A stretch of DNA of 64,000 bases from Thioclava electrotropha (GCF_002085925.2 NZ_CP053562.1:1468001-1532000), one strand, 5' to 3'; positions 1 to 8,833 are shown, numbered from the stretch's first letter. Made by a program: numbers and translations. The notes: generated from the letters alone by a model not told the origin.

Positions 1-196
1 AGCGCTTCCGCGCGCCAAACGCGGCGAATGGTATGAAAAGGCGGACAAGCTGGCAGAGCGCGCCCGCCACCTGATCGACCCCGGCGACGTCGTTCTGGTC
101 AAAGGATCCAAAGGCTCCAAGGTGAGCGTCGTCGTGAGCGTATTGAAAAAACTCGGCCAGCCCGGCGCGGCCGAGGCCCATAAGGGAAAAGACTAA
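1..196 (+). CDS. murF: UDP-N-acetylmuramoyl-tripeptide--D-alanyl-D-alanine ligase, C-terminal end (partial)
   Basis: Only the last 64 codons are present; the open frame enters from the left edge (first full codon at base 2) and stops with TAA at 194-196. The segment [15 protein letters not shown] followed by a short LKKLG helix is the usual C-terminal pattern of MurF, which adds D-Ala-D-Ala to the UDP-MurNAc-tripeptide in the cytoplasm. The stop shares one base with the ATG of mraY (TAATG), which is the normal murF-mraY order of the dcw cluster. The context supports the assignment as much as the short sequence does. Confidence 0.85.
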   Translation, partial: ALPRAKRGEWYEKADKLAERARHLIDPGDVVLVKGSKGSKVSVVVSVLKKLGQPGAAEAHKGKD

Positions 197-1278
197 TGTT
201 GTATTGGCTGACTGACCTCTCGGATGGCGGGGGCGTCTTCAACCTGTTCCGCTACATCACCTTCCGCGCGGGCGGGGCCTTCTTCACGGCGCTTCTGGTG
301 GGGTTCATCTTCGGCCCCTGGCTGATCGGCATCCTACGCCGCACGCAAGGCAAGGGGCAGCCGATCCGCGACGACGGGCCGGAGGGGCATATCTCCAAGG
401 CCGGGACGCCCACCATGGGCGGCATCCTGATCCTGACGGCATTGCTGGTGTCGACGCTTCTCTGGGCGCGGCTCGACAACGGCTATATCTGGGTCGTGCT
501 GATGGTCACCTATGGCTATGCCGCGATCGGGTTCGCCGATGACTACGCCAAGGTGTCGAAGCAAAACACCAAAGGCGTCAGCAGCAAGGCGCGGCTTGCG
601 CTCGGCTTCCTGCTCGCGCTGCTCGCGTCTCTGCTGACGTGGTATCTGCACCCCTCCGATCTGGAAGGGCGTCTGTCGATCCCGTTCTTCAAGGACCTCG
701 TGCTGAACCTCGGCTATTTCTACATCCCCTTCGCGATGATCGTGATCGTCGGCGCGGCCAATGCGGTGAACCTCACCGACGGGCTCGACGGGCTCGCGAT
801 CATGCCGGTGATGATCGCCGCGGGCACGCTGGGCGCCATCGCCTATGTCGTGGGCCGCACCGACTTCACTGAATATCTGGGCGTGCAATTCGTGCCCGGC
901 TCCGGCGAGCTGGTGATCTTCACCGCGGCGCTGATGGGCGGCGGTCTGGGCTTCCTGTGGTATAACGCCCCGCCGGCTGCGGTGTTCATGGGCGACACGG
1001 GCAGCCTCGCGCTTGGCGGCGCGATCGGCGCGATCGCGGTCTGCACCCAGCACGAGATCGTCCTTGGCATCGTGGGCGGCCTCTTCGTGGTCGAGGCGCT
1101 CTCGGTGATCATCCAGGTCGCCTATTTCAAGCGCACCGGGAAACGGGTGTTCCTGATGGCTCCGATCCACCACCATTTCGAAAAGAAGGGCTGGTCGGAG
1201 CCCCAGATCGTCATTCGGTTCTGGATCATCTCGCTGATCCTCGCACTGATCGGTCTGGCGACGCTGAAAATTCGCTGA
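196..1278 (+). CDS. mraY: Phospho-N-acetylmuramoyl-pentapeptide-transferase (MraY)
   Basis: Integral membrane enzyme that transfers phospho-MurNAc-pentapeptide from UDP to undecaprenyl phosphate, making lipid I. The 360-residue length is standard. Family landmarks are visible: the FADDYAK motif (Asp115, Asp116, Lys119), [20 protein letters not shown] and the late HHHFEKKGW loop, spread between about ten hydrophobic segments. The start ATG overlaps the murF stop by one base, so translation is probably coupled. A terminator-like hairpin lies 61 bases after the stop, so the mur run may pause here before murD. Confidence 0.98.
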   Translation: MLYWLTDLSDGGGVFNLFRYITFRAGGAFFTALLVGFIFGPWLIGILRRTQGKGQPIRDDGPEGHISKAGTPTMGGILILTALLVSTLLWARLDNGYIWVVLMVTYGYAAIGFADDYAKVSKQNTKGVSSKARLALGFLLALLASLLTWYLHPSDLEGRLSIPFFKDLVLNLGYFYIPFAMIVIVGAANAVNLTDGLDGLAIMPVMIAAGTLGAIAYVVGRTDFTEYLGVQFVPGSGELVIFTAALMGGGLGFLWYNAPPAAVFMGDTGSLALGGAIGAIAVCTQHEIVLGIVGGLFVVEALSVIIQVAYFKRTGKRVFLMAPIHHHFEKKGWSEPQIVIRFWIISLILALIGLATLKIR

Positions 1279-1338
1279 GAATTCCTTCCCGTATACCTCT
1301 TATTTAGCGCGTATGCGGGTGCGCGCGAAGTCGCAAAA

Positions 1339-1371
1339 GGGCGTCGCGGTTCCACCGCGGCGCCCTTGGTT
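1339..1371 (+). terminator. Terminator-like hairpin after mraY
   Basis: An 11-bp stem (1339-1349 with 1355-1365, one G-U pair) around a TTCCA loop is followed by TTGGTTT. The run of T is weak, so termination may be partial. It separates mraY from the secreted-protein gene at 1470. Confidence 0.5.
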
Positions 1372-1469
1372 TACGTCACCTTTATTTGAGCGAACCAAAG
1401 CGAAATCCACTGGTTGTCTCCCCGAACCGCGACGCGAGACGTCGTAAAAGTTTTAACGAGGAGAACCCG

Positions 1470-2060
1470 ATGACCCGCAAGTTCAACATTATTCTGTCGA
1501 CGACTGCTCTCGCTGCCACGCTGTCGCTGGGCACTGTTGCCAGCGCTGAAGACGGCGTGACCACCGGTGGCTCGTCCGAAAATGGCCAATATGGCTTGGT
1601 CGACTACAAGATGCAGATCGTTCCGAATGACCAGAGCTCCGACGGCACCGCACCCGCGGTCAACGTCACCTCGGGCGGTGATGTCAACAACACCGCTGGC
1701 GTCGCAGACGAAAAGGTCGGCGCTGCCATGACCGACCAGACCTCGAATGGCGAAGAGTCGATTCCCGCCGAGAACCAGTTGAACAAAGATGCTGGCATCG
1801 TCGGCAACAAGGTCCAGACCGGCGTTAACGATGCAGTCGTGTCCTCGGACGGCGCTGCAATCGGTACGATCGAGAAAGTCATGAACATGGGCGACAGCGA
1901 CGAAGTCTATGTCCGCACCGACGAGACGCTCGACACGACCGTTTCGATGTTCAAGATCACCGTTCCGGCCTCCGACGTCGGCTCGGGCAAGCTGATGCTG
2001 AATGCGAGCCTGTCGGACATTCTCTCGACGCTCGAAAAGCAGCAAGACCAGAAGTCGTAA
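1470..2060 (+). CDS. Secreted protein of unknown function, possibly PRC-barrel-like
   Basis: A 196-residue protein. I chose the ATG at 1470 because GAGGAGA lies just upstream and the product then starts with a clean signal peptide (MTRKF, hydrophobic core, ASA-ED cleavage near residue 26); the frame is open to 1386 but without such features. The mature part is acidic, Asn/Ser/Asp-rich and without cysteine. From about residue 120 the text DGAAIGTIEKV, then VYVRTDETL and ITVPASDV, looks like a PRC-barrel-type beta fold; this is weak pattern recognition, not an established match. It is a single gene with a strong terminator, lying between mraY and murD, where a cell-wall gene would be expected. 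Confidence 0.75.
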   Translation: MTRKFNIILSTTALAATLSLGTVASAEDGVTTGGSSENGQYGLVDYKMQIVPNDQSSDGTAPAVNVTSGGDVNNTAGVADEKVGAAMTDQTSNGEESIPAENQLNKDAGIVGNKVQTGVNDAVVSSDGAAIGTIEKVMNMGDSDEVYVRTDETLDTTVSMFKITVPASDVGSGKLMLNASLSDILSTLEKQQDQKS

Positions 2061-2089
2061 TCTAACGATCTTCGCTAGAAGACCCTTTG

Positions 2090-2128
2090 CGGCGCGCACG
2101 GATCCTCCCTTCCGTGCGCGCCGTTTTT
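2090..2128 (+). terminator. Strong intrinsic terminator
   Basis: Perfect 12-bp stem (2090-2101 with 2112-2123), ten-base loop, then TTTTT. It ends the transcript of the secreted-protein gene 30 bases after its stop. Confidence 0.9.
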
Positions 2129-2167
2129 GCATGTCCGGCGACTTGCGCGCTGCGTTCCCCCTTTCCC

Positions 2168-2214
2168 CTTCGTATTGGTTCAAATATCCCGGGGGTACGG
2201 GGGCTGGCCCCCGT
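2168..2214 (-). repeat. Dispersed intergenic repeat, copy A, plus adjoining GC hairpin
   Basis: On the minus strand 2168-2192 reads CCGGGATATTT, two bases, ACCAA, TAC, GAAG. The same block occurs at 35210, 35249 (inverted) and 60982. Directly beside it is a perfect 8-bp inverted repeat, ACGGGGGC at 2197-2204 with its complement at 2207-2214. It lies in the gap before murD. Confidence 0.6.
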
Positions 2215-2289
2215 GATAGGACGACGCGATAGAACGACGAAGACGCGAGGCGGCCCCGCTGCCCTTGCGCGAGGCGACAGGAGAGACCG

Positions 2290-3687
2290 ATGATCCCGGT
2301 GCAGGGCTTTGACGGACAGAAGGTGGCGGTGCTCGGGCTCGGGCGCTCGGGTCTGGCGACGGCGGCCGCGTTGCGCGCAGGCGGGGCCGAGCCGCTGTGC
2401 TGGGATGACAGCCCCGAGGGTCGCGCCCGCGCCGAGGAAGCGGGTTATAGCTGCCGCGACCTGACGCGCCACGGCGCTTTCGAGGAGGTCGCGGCCCTGA
2501 TCGTCTCGCCCGGCATTCCGCATCTCTATCCCAGGCCCAACCAGGTGATTTCGGCGGCGATGGAGGCGGGCGTGCCCGTCGATAACGATATCGGCCTGTT
2601 CTTCGCCTCCTGGGCGACCGATGATTTCATGCGCTACGATCAGGCACCGCGCACGATCTGCGTCACCGGCTCGAACGGGAAATCCACGACGACGGCGCTG
2701 ATCCATCACATTCTGGAAGAGGCCGGGCGACCGACGCAGATGGCGGGCAATATCGGGCGCGGCGTGCTCGATCTGGAACCCGCCGAGAATGGCGAGGTCG
2801 TGGTGCTGGAACTGTCCTCCTATCAGACCGATCTGGCGCGCGCGCTGACGCCGGATATCGCGGTCTTCACCAATCTCTCGCCGGACCATTTGGATCGCCA
2901 CGCAGGCATGGGCGGCTATTTCGCGGCCAAGCGTCGACTGTTCGCCGAAGGCGGCCCGGATCGCGCGGTGATCGGCGTCGATGAGCCCGAGGGCGTCTAT
3001 CTCGCCAATCAGATCATGATGGGCCGCAACGATGACAGGCTGATCCGGGTGTCCTCGGCGCGCAAGCTGGGGGATTGGGGCTGGTCGGTCTATGCGCGCA
3101 AAGGGTTCCTCAGTGAATGGCGCAAAGGCAAGCAGGTGGCCTCGATCGACCTGCGCGACGTCACCGGGCTGCCCGGCGCGCATAACCACCAGAACGCCTG
3201 CGCGGCCTATGCCGCCGTGCGCGCGCTGGGAATTGCACCACGCGTGATCGAACAGGCGTTCCATTCTTTCGCCGGGCTTCCGCATCGCAGCCAGACCATC
3301 GCGGAGAAGCGTGGGGTGCGCTGGGTCAACGACTCCAAGGCGACCAACACCGACAGCGCCGCGAAGGCGCTCGAAGCCTTCCCGAACATCCGCTGGATCG
3401 CGGGCGGTCTGGGCAAGGAGGGCGGGGTGGCCTCGCTGTCCGAGCATCTCGGCGCGGTGAAGAAGGCCTATTTCATCGGCCATTCCGCGCGCGATTTCGC
3501 ACTTGAACTGGCGGTCGAGCATGAGATTTGCGAGACGATGGAAGCCGCCGTCGCCGCCTGCGCCCGCGATGCCGAAGAGGGCGATACGGTCCTGCTGGCG
3601 CCTGCAGCGGCCAGCTTCGACCAATATCCGAATTTCGAGAAACGCGGCGATCATTTCGCGCAGCTCGTGGACGCGCTGCCCGGCTGA
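2290..3687 (+). CDS. murD: UDP-N-acetylmuramoyl-L-alanine--D-glutamate ligase
   Basis: Cytoplasmic ATP-dependent ligase that adds D-glutamate to UDP-MurNAc-L-alanine. The 465-residue length fits. Seen in order: an N-terminal Rossmann-like [13 protein letters not shown], the Mur-ligase ATP loop [15 protein letters not shown] near residue 125, the [10 protein letters not shown] segment, GLPHRSQ and [10 protein letters not shown], and a C-terminal domain ending [20 protein letters not shown], which is diagnostic for MurD. The start ATG follows GACAGGAGAGACCG. It is separated from mraY by about 1 kb containing an unrelated secreted-protein gene, so it probably has its own promoter. Confidence 0.98.
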   Translation: MIPVQGFDGQKVAVLGLGRSGLATAAALRAGGAEPLCWDDSPEGRARAEEAGYSCRDLTRHGAFEEVAALIVSPGIPHLYPRPNQVISAAMEAGVPVDNDIGLFFASWATDDFMRYDQAPRTICVTGSNGKSTTTALIHHILEEAGRPTQMAGNIGRGVLDLEPAENGEVVVLELSSYQTDLARALTPDIAVFTNLSPDHLDRHAGMGGYFAAKRRLFAEGGPDRAVIGVDEPEGVYLANQIMMGRNDDRLIRVSSARKLGDWGWSVYARKGFLSEWRKGKQVASIDLRDVTGLPGAHNHQNACAAYAAVRALGIAPRVIEQAFHSFAGLPHRSQTIAEKRGVRWVNDSKATNTDSAAKALEAFPNIRWIAGGLGKEGGVASLSEHLGAVKKAYFIGHSARDFALELAVEHEICETMEAAVAACARDAEEGDTVLLAPAAASFDQYPNFEKRGDHFAQLVDALPG

Positions 3688-3729
3688 GGTTTGGGCGTCT
3701 AAGCCGTCCGCTCTCACATCTCGCGAAAA

Positions 3730-3754
3730 CGGCAGTCCCGCTTCGGGGCTGTCG
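3730..3754 (+). terminator. Weak hairpin after murD
   Basis: Ten-bp stem (3730-3739 with 3745-3754) containing two G-U pairs around GCTTC. There is no T tract behind it, so termination is doubtful. Confidence 0.3.
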
Positions 3755-3988
3755 AAGATCCCGGTGCCTCTGTCACCGAAGCCTTGCTCGGCCTGTAGCG
3801 CAAACGGTGTAGCGTCCTGAACGGCACCGTTCCTCCGCACGCGCCAAACCTTCGAAAGAAGACGGAAATCGCCGGCCTCAAGCCGAGTCGCGAGAGCGGC
3901 CCAGTTGGGTGATCGCTCCTTCAAACGGCGTATCTGGCGTCCAAATTCCGGCATCGCTGCCAAGAAATACAATCCATGGTTGTGATTT

Positions 3989-4015
3989 CGCGACGTTGAA
4001 CCGATGCCGCGACGT
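3989..4015 (+). promoter_or_regulatory. Direct repeat CGCGACGT x2 upstream of flp
   Basis: Two identical 8-base words start 19 bases apart, in phase with roughly two helical turns, upstream of the pilin gene. This is the spacing expected for a dimeric activator, but which protein would bind is unknown; it could be chance in GC-rich DNA. Confidence 0.25.
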
Positions 4016-4118
4016 CAAAACGCTCGCAATCTGAATCTTGGCTGCCCGGCTCAACAGGGGACACGGGGCCAGATTTTAACGCCGGGGTGGGCCGGCATTT
4101 CAGAAACGGAGAAAGACC

Positions 4119-4337
4119 ATGAAACTGCTCAAACTCGCTTCGCTGCGCCGTCTGAAGAATGACGAAGAGGGCGTCACGGTCGTCGAATACGGCATCGCGC
4201 TGGCGGTGGCACTGGGCATCGCAAGTGCCGTCTATCAAAATCTCGGTAATGAGATCGCAGGCACCATGGCTGATGCTGGCGAACTGATGCCCGGAGACGC
4301 TGTTAATGCCGCGACCGTAACGGCCAACGCGAACTGA
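4119..4337 (+). CDS. flp: Flp-type pilin precursor
   Basis: 72-residue type IVb prepilin. After a short basic leader (MKLLKLASLRRLKNDEEG) comes the prepilin peptidase site G-VTVVEY with Glu at +5 and Tyr at +6, the Flp signature, then one hydrophobic helix (GIALAVALGIASAVYQNLG) and a short polar tail. GGAGAAAGACC precedes the ATG. It is the first gene of the Tad locus and would be processed by the TadV-like peptidase at 13371 and assembled by the CpaF/TadB/TadC machine. As usual for Flp pilins the gap to cpaB is short, so high pilin output would need a differential mechanism such as mRNA processing. Confidence 0.93.
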   Translation: MKLLKLASLRRLKNDEEGVTVVEYGIALAVALGIASAVYQNLGNEIAGTMADAGELMPGDAVNAATVTANAN

Positions 4338-4404
4338 ACCCATGAGCGGCTGCCAGGCGAATAGGGCGATGTCTGGCAGCCCTGGCCCTCGAAAGGAAAC
4401 TGCC

Positions 4405-5211
4405 ATGCGTATCGCATCTTTGCTGACCTTCACTGCAGGACTCGCCGTGGCGGGTGGCTCGGCTTACCTGGCGCGCGATTTTTTCGAGGCGAAATACAAG
4501 CGTGAGGTGGCCGCCGAGCGTGAAGGCCTCGTCGAGGTCCTCGCGGCCGCACAGAATATTCCCTTCGGTCAGACCATCGAGGCGCAGAAGCTGACCTCGA
4601 TCTCTTGGCCGAAAGAAGCGCTGCCGCCGGGGGTCTTCACGGATTACGCAGCCCTTCTGCCCGCAGCGGGCGGGGAGCCGCGCCGCGCCCGCGCCGAGAT
4701 CGCGCAGGGCGAGTTGATCCTCGCCTCCAAGGTCTCGAACTACGGTGAGAAGGTCACCATTGTTCAGACACTTGGCCCGAACAGTCGCGCGATGGCAATC
4801 CAAGTCAATGCTGCATCTGGGGTCGGGGGGTTCGTAACGCCGGGCGACCGTGTCGACGTGATGATGACGCGAGGAAATAACGACACGCTCAAGACCGTGA
4901 CGATCCTTCAGGACGTCCGCGTCATCGGGGTCGATCAGGAAGCCGATGAGAAGGTGAAAACCCCCGGCGTGGCGCGCACTGTCACCGTCGAGGTCTCGCC
5001 CGATCAGGGCCAACGTCTCGCGCTGGCGCAGAAAGCGGGCACGCTCAGCCTGACGCTGCGCACGCTCGACGAGGCCGAGAGCGATCCGCTGCCCTCGATC
5101 GGGCTGGCGGATATTCTCAGCGAGCGGTCTTCGAACAAGCTCGAACCCACGCCCGTGCGCACGGTGACGATCCGGCGCGGCACGGAAGTCACCCATACGA
5201 CGATCAAGTGA
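4405..5211 (+). CDS. cpaB: Flp pilus assembly protein CpaB/RcpC (SAF domain)
   Basis: 268 residues from the ATG at 4405, which has GAAAGGAAACTGCC upstream; the frame is open to 4342 but without a ribosome site. An N-terminal signal anchor (LLTFTAGLAVAGGSAYLA) leads into a SAF-like domain at about 45-110 (VLAAAQNIPFGQTIEAQKL, later AEIAQGELILASKV), followed by the CpaB core with GVGGFVTPGDRVDVMMTR and VRVIGVDQEADE. CpaB is a periplasmic factor that normally works with the outer-membrane secretin CpaC. No secretin gene follows, which is odd for a Tad operon. Confidence 0.93.
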   Translation: MRIASLLTFTAGLAVAGGSAYLARDFFEAKYKREVAAEREGLVEVLAAAQNIPFGQTIEAQKLTSISWPKEALPPGVFTDYAALLPAAGGEPRRARAEIAQGELILASKVSNYGEKVTIVQTLGPNSRAMAIQVNAASGVGGFVTPGDRVDVMMTRGNNDTLKTVTILQDVRVIGVDQEADEKVKTPGVARTVTVEVSPDQGQRLALAQKAGTLSLTLRTLDEAESDPLPSIGLADILSERSSNKLEPTPVRTVTIRRGTEVTHTTIK

Positions 5212-5223
5212 GGCGCGGGGTCG

Positions 5224-6753
5224 ATGGGGCGCATCCAGAACAGCATCCGGTGTTTCGCCCGAGAGGAAGACGGGACGATCCTCGTCTTCTTCGGGATGAG
5301 CCTCGTGGTGGTGCTCGGTCTGGTCGCGCTCTCCTTCGATCTGGGTCGGCTCGGCAGCACCCGCTCGGAGCTGCAATCCTTCGCGGATTCGGTGGCGCTG
5401 GCGGCGGCGGGCGAGCTTGACGGCAATTCCGACGCGATCACCCGCGCCAATGCGGCCGCTCAACTCATCGTCGACAGCCAGACTTTCGCGACTGGCTCGC
5501 AGGTGCTGGGGGCTGCGAACGATGTGACCCTGACCTATCTCAGCGCCCTGCCGGACAGCGATAGCGACGCGACAAACGCGGTGACCACCGATCCGGCGAA
5601 GGCCGCCTTCGTGCGCGTCGATGTCGATGAGCGTGAGGTTCAGGGTGTCTTCGCCGCCGCGTTCACCACGATGGGCGGGTATGACGCGTTCGACGGCTCG
5701 GCCACGGCTCAGGCGGTCGCGGGGCTCGAAATCCTGGCCTGTGACGTCACGCCCTTGATGTTCTGCGTGCCGCCGGGCTTCGATGCGGAAAAGGATATCG
5801 GACAGATGATCCTGCTGCGCTCGGGCGGGGGCGGTGATGCCGCTTGGGGGCCGGGCGATTTCGGGTTCCTCGATCCGAATGGCGCGAAAATCGATGACGA
5901 GGGGCCTTGCGCCAAGAAATCCGGCGCGCAGCTCGACGCCTGCCTGCTCGGCGCGGTGAGCAAGATCACTCAATGCTTCAACCAGCGCGGCGTCGACCTC
6001 GAACCGGGCCAGAAGGAAGGACGCAACGCGGCGATCTTCAACGTGCGCTTCGACATGTATCAGTCGATCATGAACGGGCTGAGCAACGATCCCGATTATG
6101 CGCCTGCGCCCAATGTCATCAAGGGGATCGTCGCCGCCAATCCGAGCGGGAAGGATGGCACGACGTCCAATGGCGGCGGAAAAAACACCTGCATCAAGGA
6201 AAATGAAGAGCTTTCGCCCGACACGGTCGGCCTGCCGCGTGACGATTGCTTCCTGGAGGGGGCCGCTGAGCCCTGCGGTCGCTTCGGCGATGGCGACTGG
6301 TCGCAAGGCCGCATCACCTACATGCAGAAGAATTATGGCATCGACATCACGGCGGAGGGTGCCACGGATCCTTTCGCGGATGCCGAAACCCGCTATGACC
6401 TCTATCTTGCCGAAATCGCGGCGGCGGCTGGCGGCGACATCCTTTCGGGACGCGCCGAGACGGGCCTGCCGAGCTGCGCGCCCGCTGCCGCCCCCAATGC
6501 CGACCGCCGCGTTCTGATCGTCGCGGGCATCGATTGCAGCGCGGAGACGGGCACGGTGATCAAGGGCGCGGCCACGGATGTGCCGGTGAAGGAATTCGTC
6601 AAAGTCTTCCTGACCGAACCGGTGGGCGAAGACGGATCGAGCCCGCCGACGATGGATATCTGGGGCGAAGTGATCGGGTCGGCCAGCAATGGCGACCAAG
6701 AGGAACTGGGCACGGGCGGCATGGTCCGCGACGTCGTCCAGCTTTACCGATGA
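5224..6753 (+). CDS. TadG-like Flp pilus assembly protein
   Basis: 509 residues. The N-terminus has a short cytoplasmic stretch (REEDGTILVFFGM), one membrane helix (about 20-38) and the segment STRSELQSFADSVALAAAGELDG, the hallmark of the Tad/TadG N-terminal domain. The remaining 450 residues are predicted extracytoplasmic, rich in Asp/Gly and with scattered cysteines (DVTPLMFCVPPGFD, DEGPCAKKSGAQLDACLLG), suggesting disulfides. I saw no MIDAS-type von Willebrand motif. It starts 12 bases after cpaB and its TGA is embedded in the ATG of the next gene. Role: minor pilin-like or assembly component; the exact function in this family is not settled. Confidence 0.88.
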   Translation: MGRIQNSIRCFAREEDGTILVFFGMSLVVVLGLVALSFDLGRLGSTRSELQSFADSVALAAAGELDGNSDAITRANAAAQLIVDSQTFATGSQVLGAANDVTLTYLSALPDSDSDATNAVTTDPAKAAFVRVDVDEREVQGVFAAAFTTMGGYDAFDGSATAQAVAGLEILACDVTPLMFCVPPGFDAEKDIGQMILLRSGGGGDAAWGPGDFGFLDPNGAKIDDEGPCAKKSGAQLDACLLGAVSKITQCFNQRGVDLEPGQKEGRNAAIFNVRFDMYQSIMNGLSNDPDYAPAPNVIKGIVAANPSGKDGTTSNGGGKNTCIKENEELSPDTVGLPRDDCFLEGAAEPCGRFGDGDWSQGRITYMQKNYGIDITAEGATDPFADAETRYDLYLAEIAAAAGGDILSGRAETGLPSCAPAAAPNADRRVLIVAGIDCSAETGTVIKGAATDVPVKEFVKVFLTEPVGEDGSSPPTMDIWGEVIGSASNGDQEELGTGGMVRDVVQLYR

Positions 6754-7268
6754 GCGCGATGCGGTGGTTTCGCGCATATCGCCTCCGCGCCCCGCGCCGC
6801 ATCTGGCGCGATGATGAGGGCGCGCAGCTGGTGGAATTCGCGCTGGTGCTGCCGCTGATGCTCATCCTCTTCGCGGCGATCATCGAGAGCGGGCGGATGT
6901 TTCTCGCCTATCAGACGGTGATCGGCGGGGTGCGCGATGCAAGCCGTTACCTCGCCCGGATCACCCCGCGCAGCATCTGCGAAACCGGCGGCAGCGTCGA
7001 TGGTCAGGCGGAGACGCTCGCCGGGATCGTCGGCAATGCGATCACCGGCGGTAGCGTGCTGGGGGGCGGGATCACCGTCACGACGGTGGAGCCGAGCCTC
7101 GATTGCATCGAAGGCAGCTACCGTTTCGGCGATGCGCCGATCGTCGAAGTGGCGGCGAATGTCACGATCACCTTCCCCTTCGCCGGTCTCTTCACCCTCA
7201 TCACACCCACGACGCTCGGCACCGTCACCACGACGATCGCCGACCAGAACCGGGTCTTCGGCTCATGA
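6750..7268 (+). CDS. TadE-like minor pseudopilin (first copy)
   Basis: 172 residues. The ATG at 6750 overlaps the upstream stop as ATGA; the frame is open further upstream but there it overlaps the TadG-like gene. The segment DDEGAQLVEFALVLPLMLILFAAIIESGRMFLAYQ is split by a possible prepilin peptidase site G-AQLVEF (Glu at +5) and forms the TadE membrane helix. The rest, VRDASRYLAR and a Thr-rich beta part, is outside the inner membrane. TadE-like proteins are processed like Flp and are needed for pilus assembly. A second ATG at 6759 is possible. Confidence 0.9.
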   Translation: MSAMRWFRAYRLRAPRRIWRDDEGAQLVEFALVLPLMLILFAAIIESGRMFLAYQTVIGGVRDASRYLARITPRSICETGGSVDGQAETLAGIVGNAITGGSVLGGGITVTTVEPSLDCIEGSYRFGDAPIVEVAANVTITFPFAGLFTLITPTTLGTVTTTIADQNRVFGS

Positions 7269-7915
7269 CCGGGCCTCTCGCATATCACGCGCGCGCACTG
7301 CGCCGCTTCCTGCGCGACGAGGAGGGCGCGACCCTTGTCGAGTTCACGCTGGTCTTCGGCCTCTACCTGCTGGTGTTCTTCGGGCTGCTGGATTTCGGGC
7401 GTCTGGCCTTTCACTACGTCAATATGCAGCGCGGGTTGCAGGTCGCGGCGCGACTGGCAGCAGTGCGTCCGGCGGCATGTACCGGCGTGCCGGAGACGAA
7501 CGAGCGGGGCGTGACGCCGAAAGACGAGACCGAGCCGCAATTCGGCACGAATTGCAGCGCCAAGAGCTGGGTCTGCGCGGCACCCGCCACGGTGAGCTGC
7601 TCGGGCGCGACGACGAATGCGACCGTGGCCGAGATCTGGCCGATCGTCGCCCCGGCGCTGCCGACTGGCTCGACCGCTGCGAACCTGTCCTTCAGCTATT
7701 CCTACGATTCCGAACTTGGATTTCTCGGCGGGCCCTATGTGCCGATGGTCACCGTCGAATTGCAGAATGTGAGCTTCCAATTCGCGACGCCGCTGGGCGC
7801 GCTGGTGGGGCTCGTGACCGGCACCGCCAATGAAGATCTTGATGCAGATATCGCCTTCCCGAGCATGAGCACGTCGATGCCGGGCGAGGATCTCGCGCAG
7901 GGCGCGGGAAGCTAA
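7265..7915 (+). CDS. TadE-like minor pseudopilin (second copy)
   Basis: 216 residues, starting at the ATGA overlap at 7265. Layout as in the preceding gene: basic leader, EEGATLVEF (candidate cleavage after Gly, Glu at +5), a hydrophobic helix (TLVFGLYLLVFFGLLDFG) and RLAFHYVNMQRGLQVAARLAAV. A cysteine-containing extracytoplasmic domain follows (AACTGVPETN, GTNCSAKSWVCAAPATVSC), probably disulfide-bonded. The pair is likely an old duplication with strong divergence outside the first 60 residues. Both would need the prepilin peptidase encoded at 13371. Confidence 0.9.
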   Translation: MTGPLAYHARALRRFLRDEEGATLVEFTLVFGLYLLVFFGLLDFGRLAFHYVNMQRGLQVAARLAAVRPAACTGVPETNERGVTPKDETEPQFGTNCSAKSWVCAAPATVSCSGATTNATVAEIWPIVAPALPTGSTAANLSFSYSYDSELGFLGGPYVPMVTVELQNVSFQFATPLGALVGLVTGTANEDLDADIAFPSMSTSMPGEDLAQGAGS

Positions 7916-7933
7916 AGCAAGGGGAGACATGAA

Positions 7934-8833
7934 ATGACCCGTAGGACGAAACCGATATTCCTGGTGCCCGAGCCGAGCGCGCGCGACCTTGCCGCGCCCG
8001 CCAAGCGCCGGCTGACCTTCTCCGCCGAGGCCGAGCGCCTGACACACGCGCGGGCGCCCGATGAGGAGGGGCAGGTCATCGCGGTCGCGCGGAGCCGCGG
8101 CGGGATCGGGGCCACGATGCTGGCGGTGAATCTCGCCCATCAACTGGCGGCTCAGGGTGTGAAGAAAGGCCAGGCGCCGCGCCGCGTCGGGCTGATCGAC
8201 CTCGATCTGCAATTCGGCATGGTCGCGGGTTTCCTCGATCTCGATCCGAGCCCGGCGCTCTATGACATGGCGCGCAGTGGGGCGGTGCCGGACGAGACCT
8301 TCCTCGATCAGTCGATCCAGCATTCGAAAGACGGGCTGGAAGTGCTTTGCGCCCCCGCTGCTTTCGCGCCGCTCGGGGCGCTCGGGGCCGATCAGGTCAC
8401 CGAACTCATCACGCTGATGCAGGCGCGCTGCGATTACGTCGTCGTCGATCTGCCGCATGCGCTGATCGACTGGGTCTCGCCGGTGCTGGCGCGCGCGTCC
8501 CTGATGTATCTGGTGACCGATCTCGCGGTGCCCTCGCTGCAGCAGGCACGCCGTCTGATCGACGCCTATCACGAGGAGAACCTCGCGCTGGAGATCGAGG
8601 TGGTCGTGAACCATCAAAGCCGTCCGCTGATGCGCTCGCGGGTGCAGCAGGAGGCGGCGAAGGCACTCGATCGCGATCTGAGCCACTGGTTGCCCGACGA
8701 CCCGCGCGCCGCCAAGGAGGCTGCCGATCGCGGCGTGCCTCTTGCGCGGATCGGGGGGCGCTCAGCGCTGTCGAAAGCGATTGCCGGTCTGGCGAAGGGG
8801 CGGCTCGCACAGAGCGCGGCCCGGACGAATTGA
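7934..8833 (+). CDS. cpaE: CpaE/TadZ-like MinD-family ATPase
   Basis: 299 residues, start preceded by AAGGGGAGACATGAA. The MinD/ParA-type fold is seen: SRGGIGATMLAVNLAHQL near residue 58 at the deviant Walker A position, GLIDLDLQFG (switch/Walker A' Asp), YVVVDLPHALIDW (Walker B) and MYLVTDLAVPSLQQARR. The P-loop has Arg instead of the first signature Lys and Ala instead of the second Lys, a change often seen in CpaE/TadZ, so ATP hydrolysis may be weak. It lacks the receiver-like N-terminal domain of longer CpaE proteins. Its expected job is placing the Tad machine, probably at a pole. Confidence 0.9.
   Translation: MTRRTKPIFLVPEPSARDLAAPAKRRLTFSAEAERLTHARAPDEEGQVIAVARSRGGIGATMLAVNLAHQLAAQGVKKGQAPRRVGLIDLDLQFGMVAGFLDLDPSPALYDMARSGAVPDETFLDQSIQHSKDGLEVLCAPAAFAPLGALGADQVTELITLMQARCDYVVVDLPHALIDWVSPVLARASLMYLVTDLAVPSLQQARRLIDAYHEENLALEIEVVVNHQSRPLMRSRVQQEAAKALDRDLSHWLPDDPRAAKEAADRGVPLARIGGRSALSKAIAGLAKGRLAQSAARTN

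Larger units (their letters stand above)
3688..4118 (+). other. Non-coding stretch between murD and flp
   Basis: 431 bases without a convincing gene. A short open frame crosses the first 130 bases, but its composition is unlike neighbouring genes. A 10-bp stem with two G-U pairs at 3730-3754 may act as a weak end for murD. Two direct copies of CGCGACGT stand at 3989-3996 and 4008-4015, 19 bases apart, about 105-130 bases before flp. The segment presumably holds the pilus-locus promoter, but I could not single out a -35/-10 pair. Confidence 0.5.

Noticed and set aside
3688..3820. Open frame continuing past murD
   Set aside because: It begins inside murD in another frame, has no ribosome site and has Pro/Ser-rich shadow composition.
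4303..6777. 824-codon open frame on the minus strand
   Set aside because: Antisense shadow of cpaB and the TadG-like gene; Arg/Asp/His-rich composition and no ribosome site.
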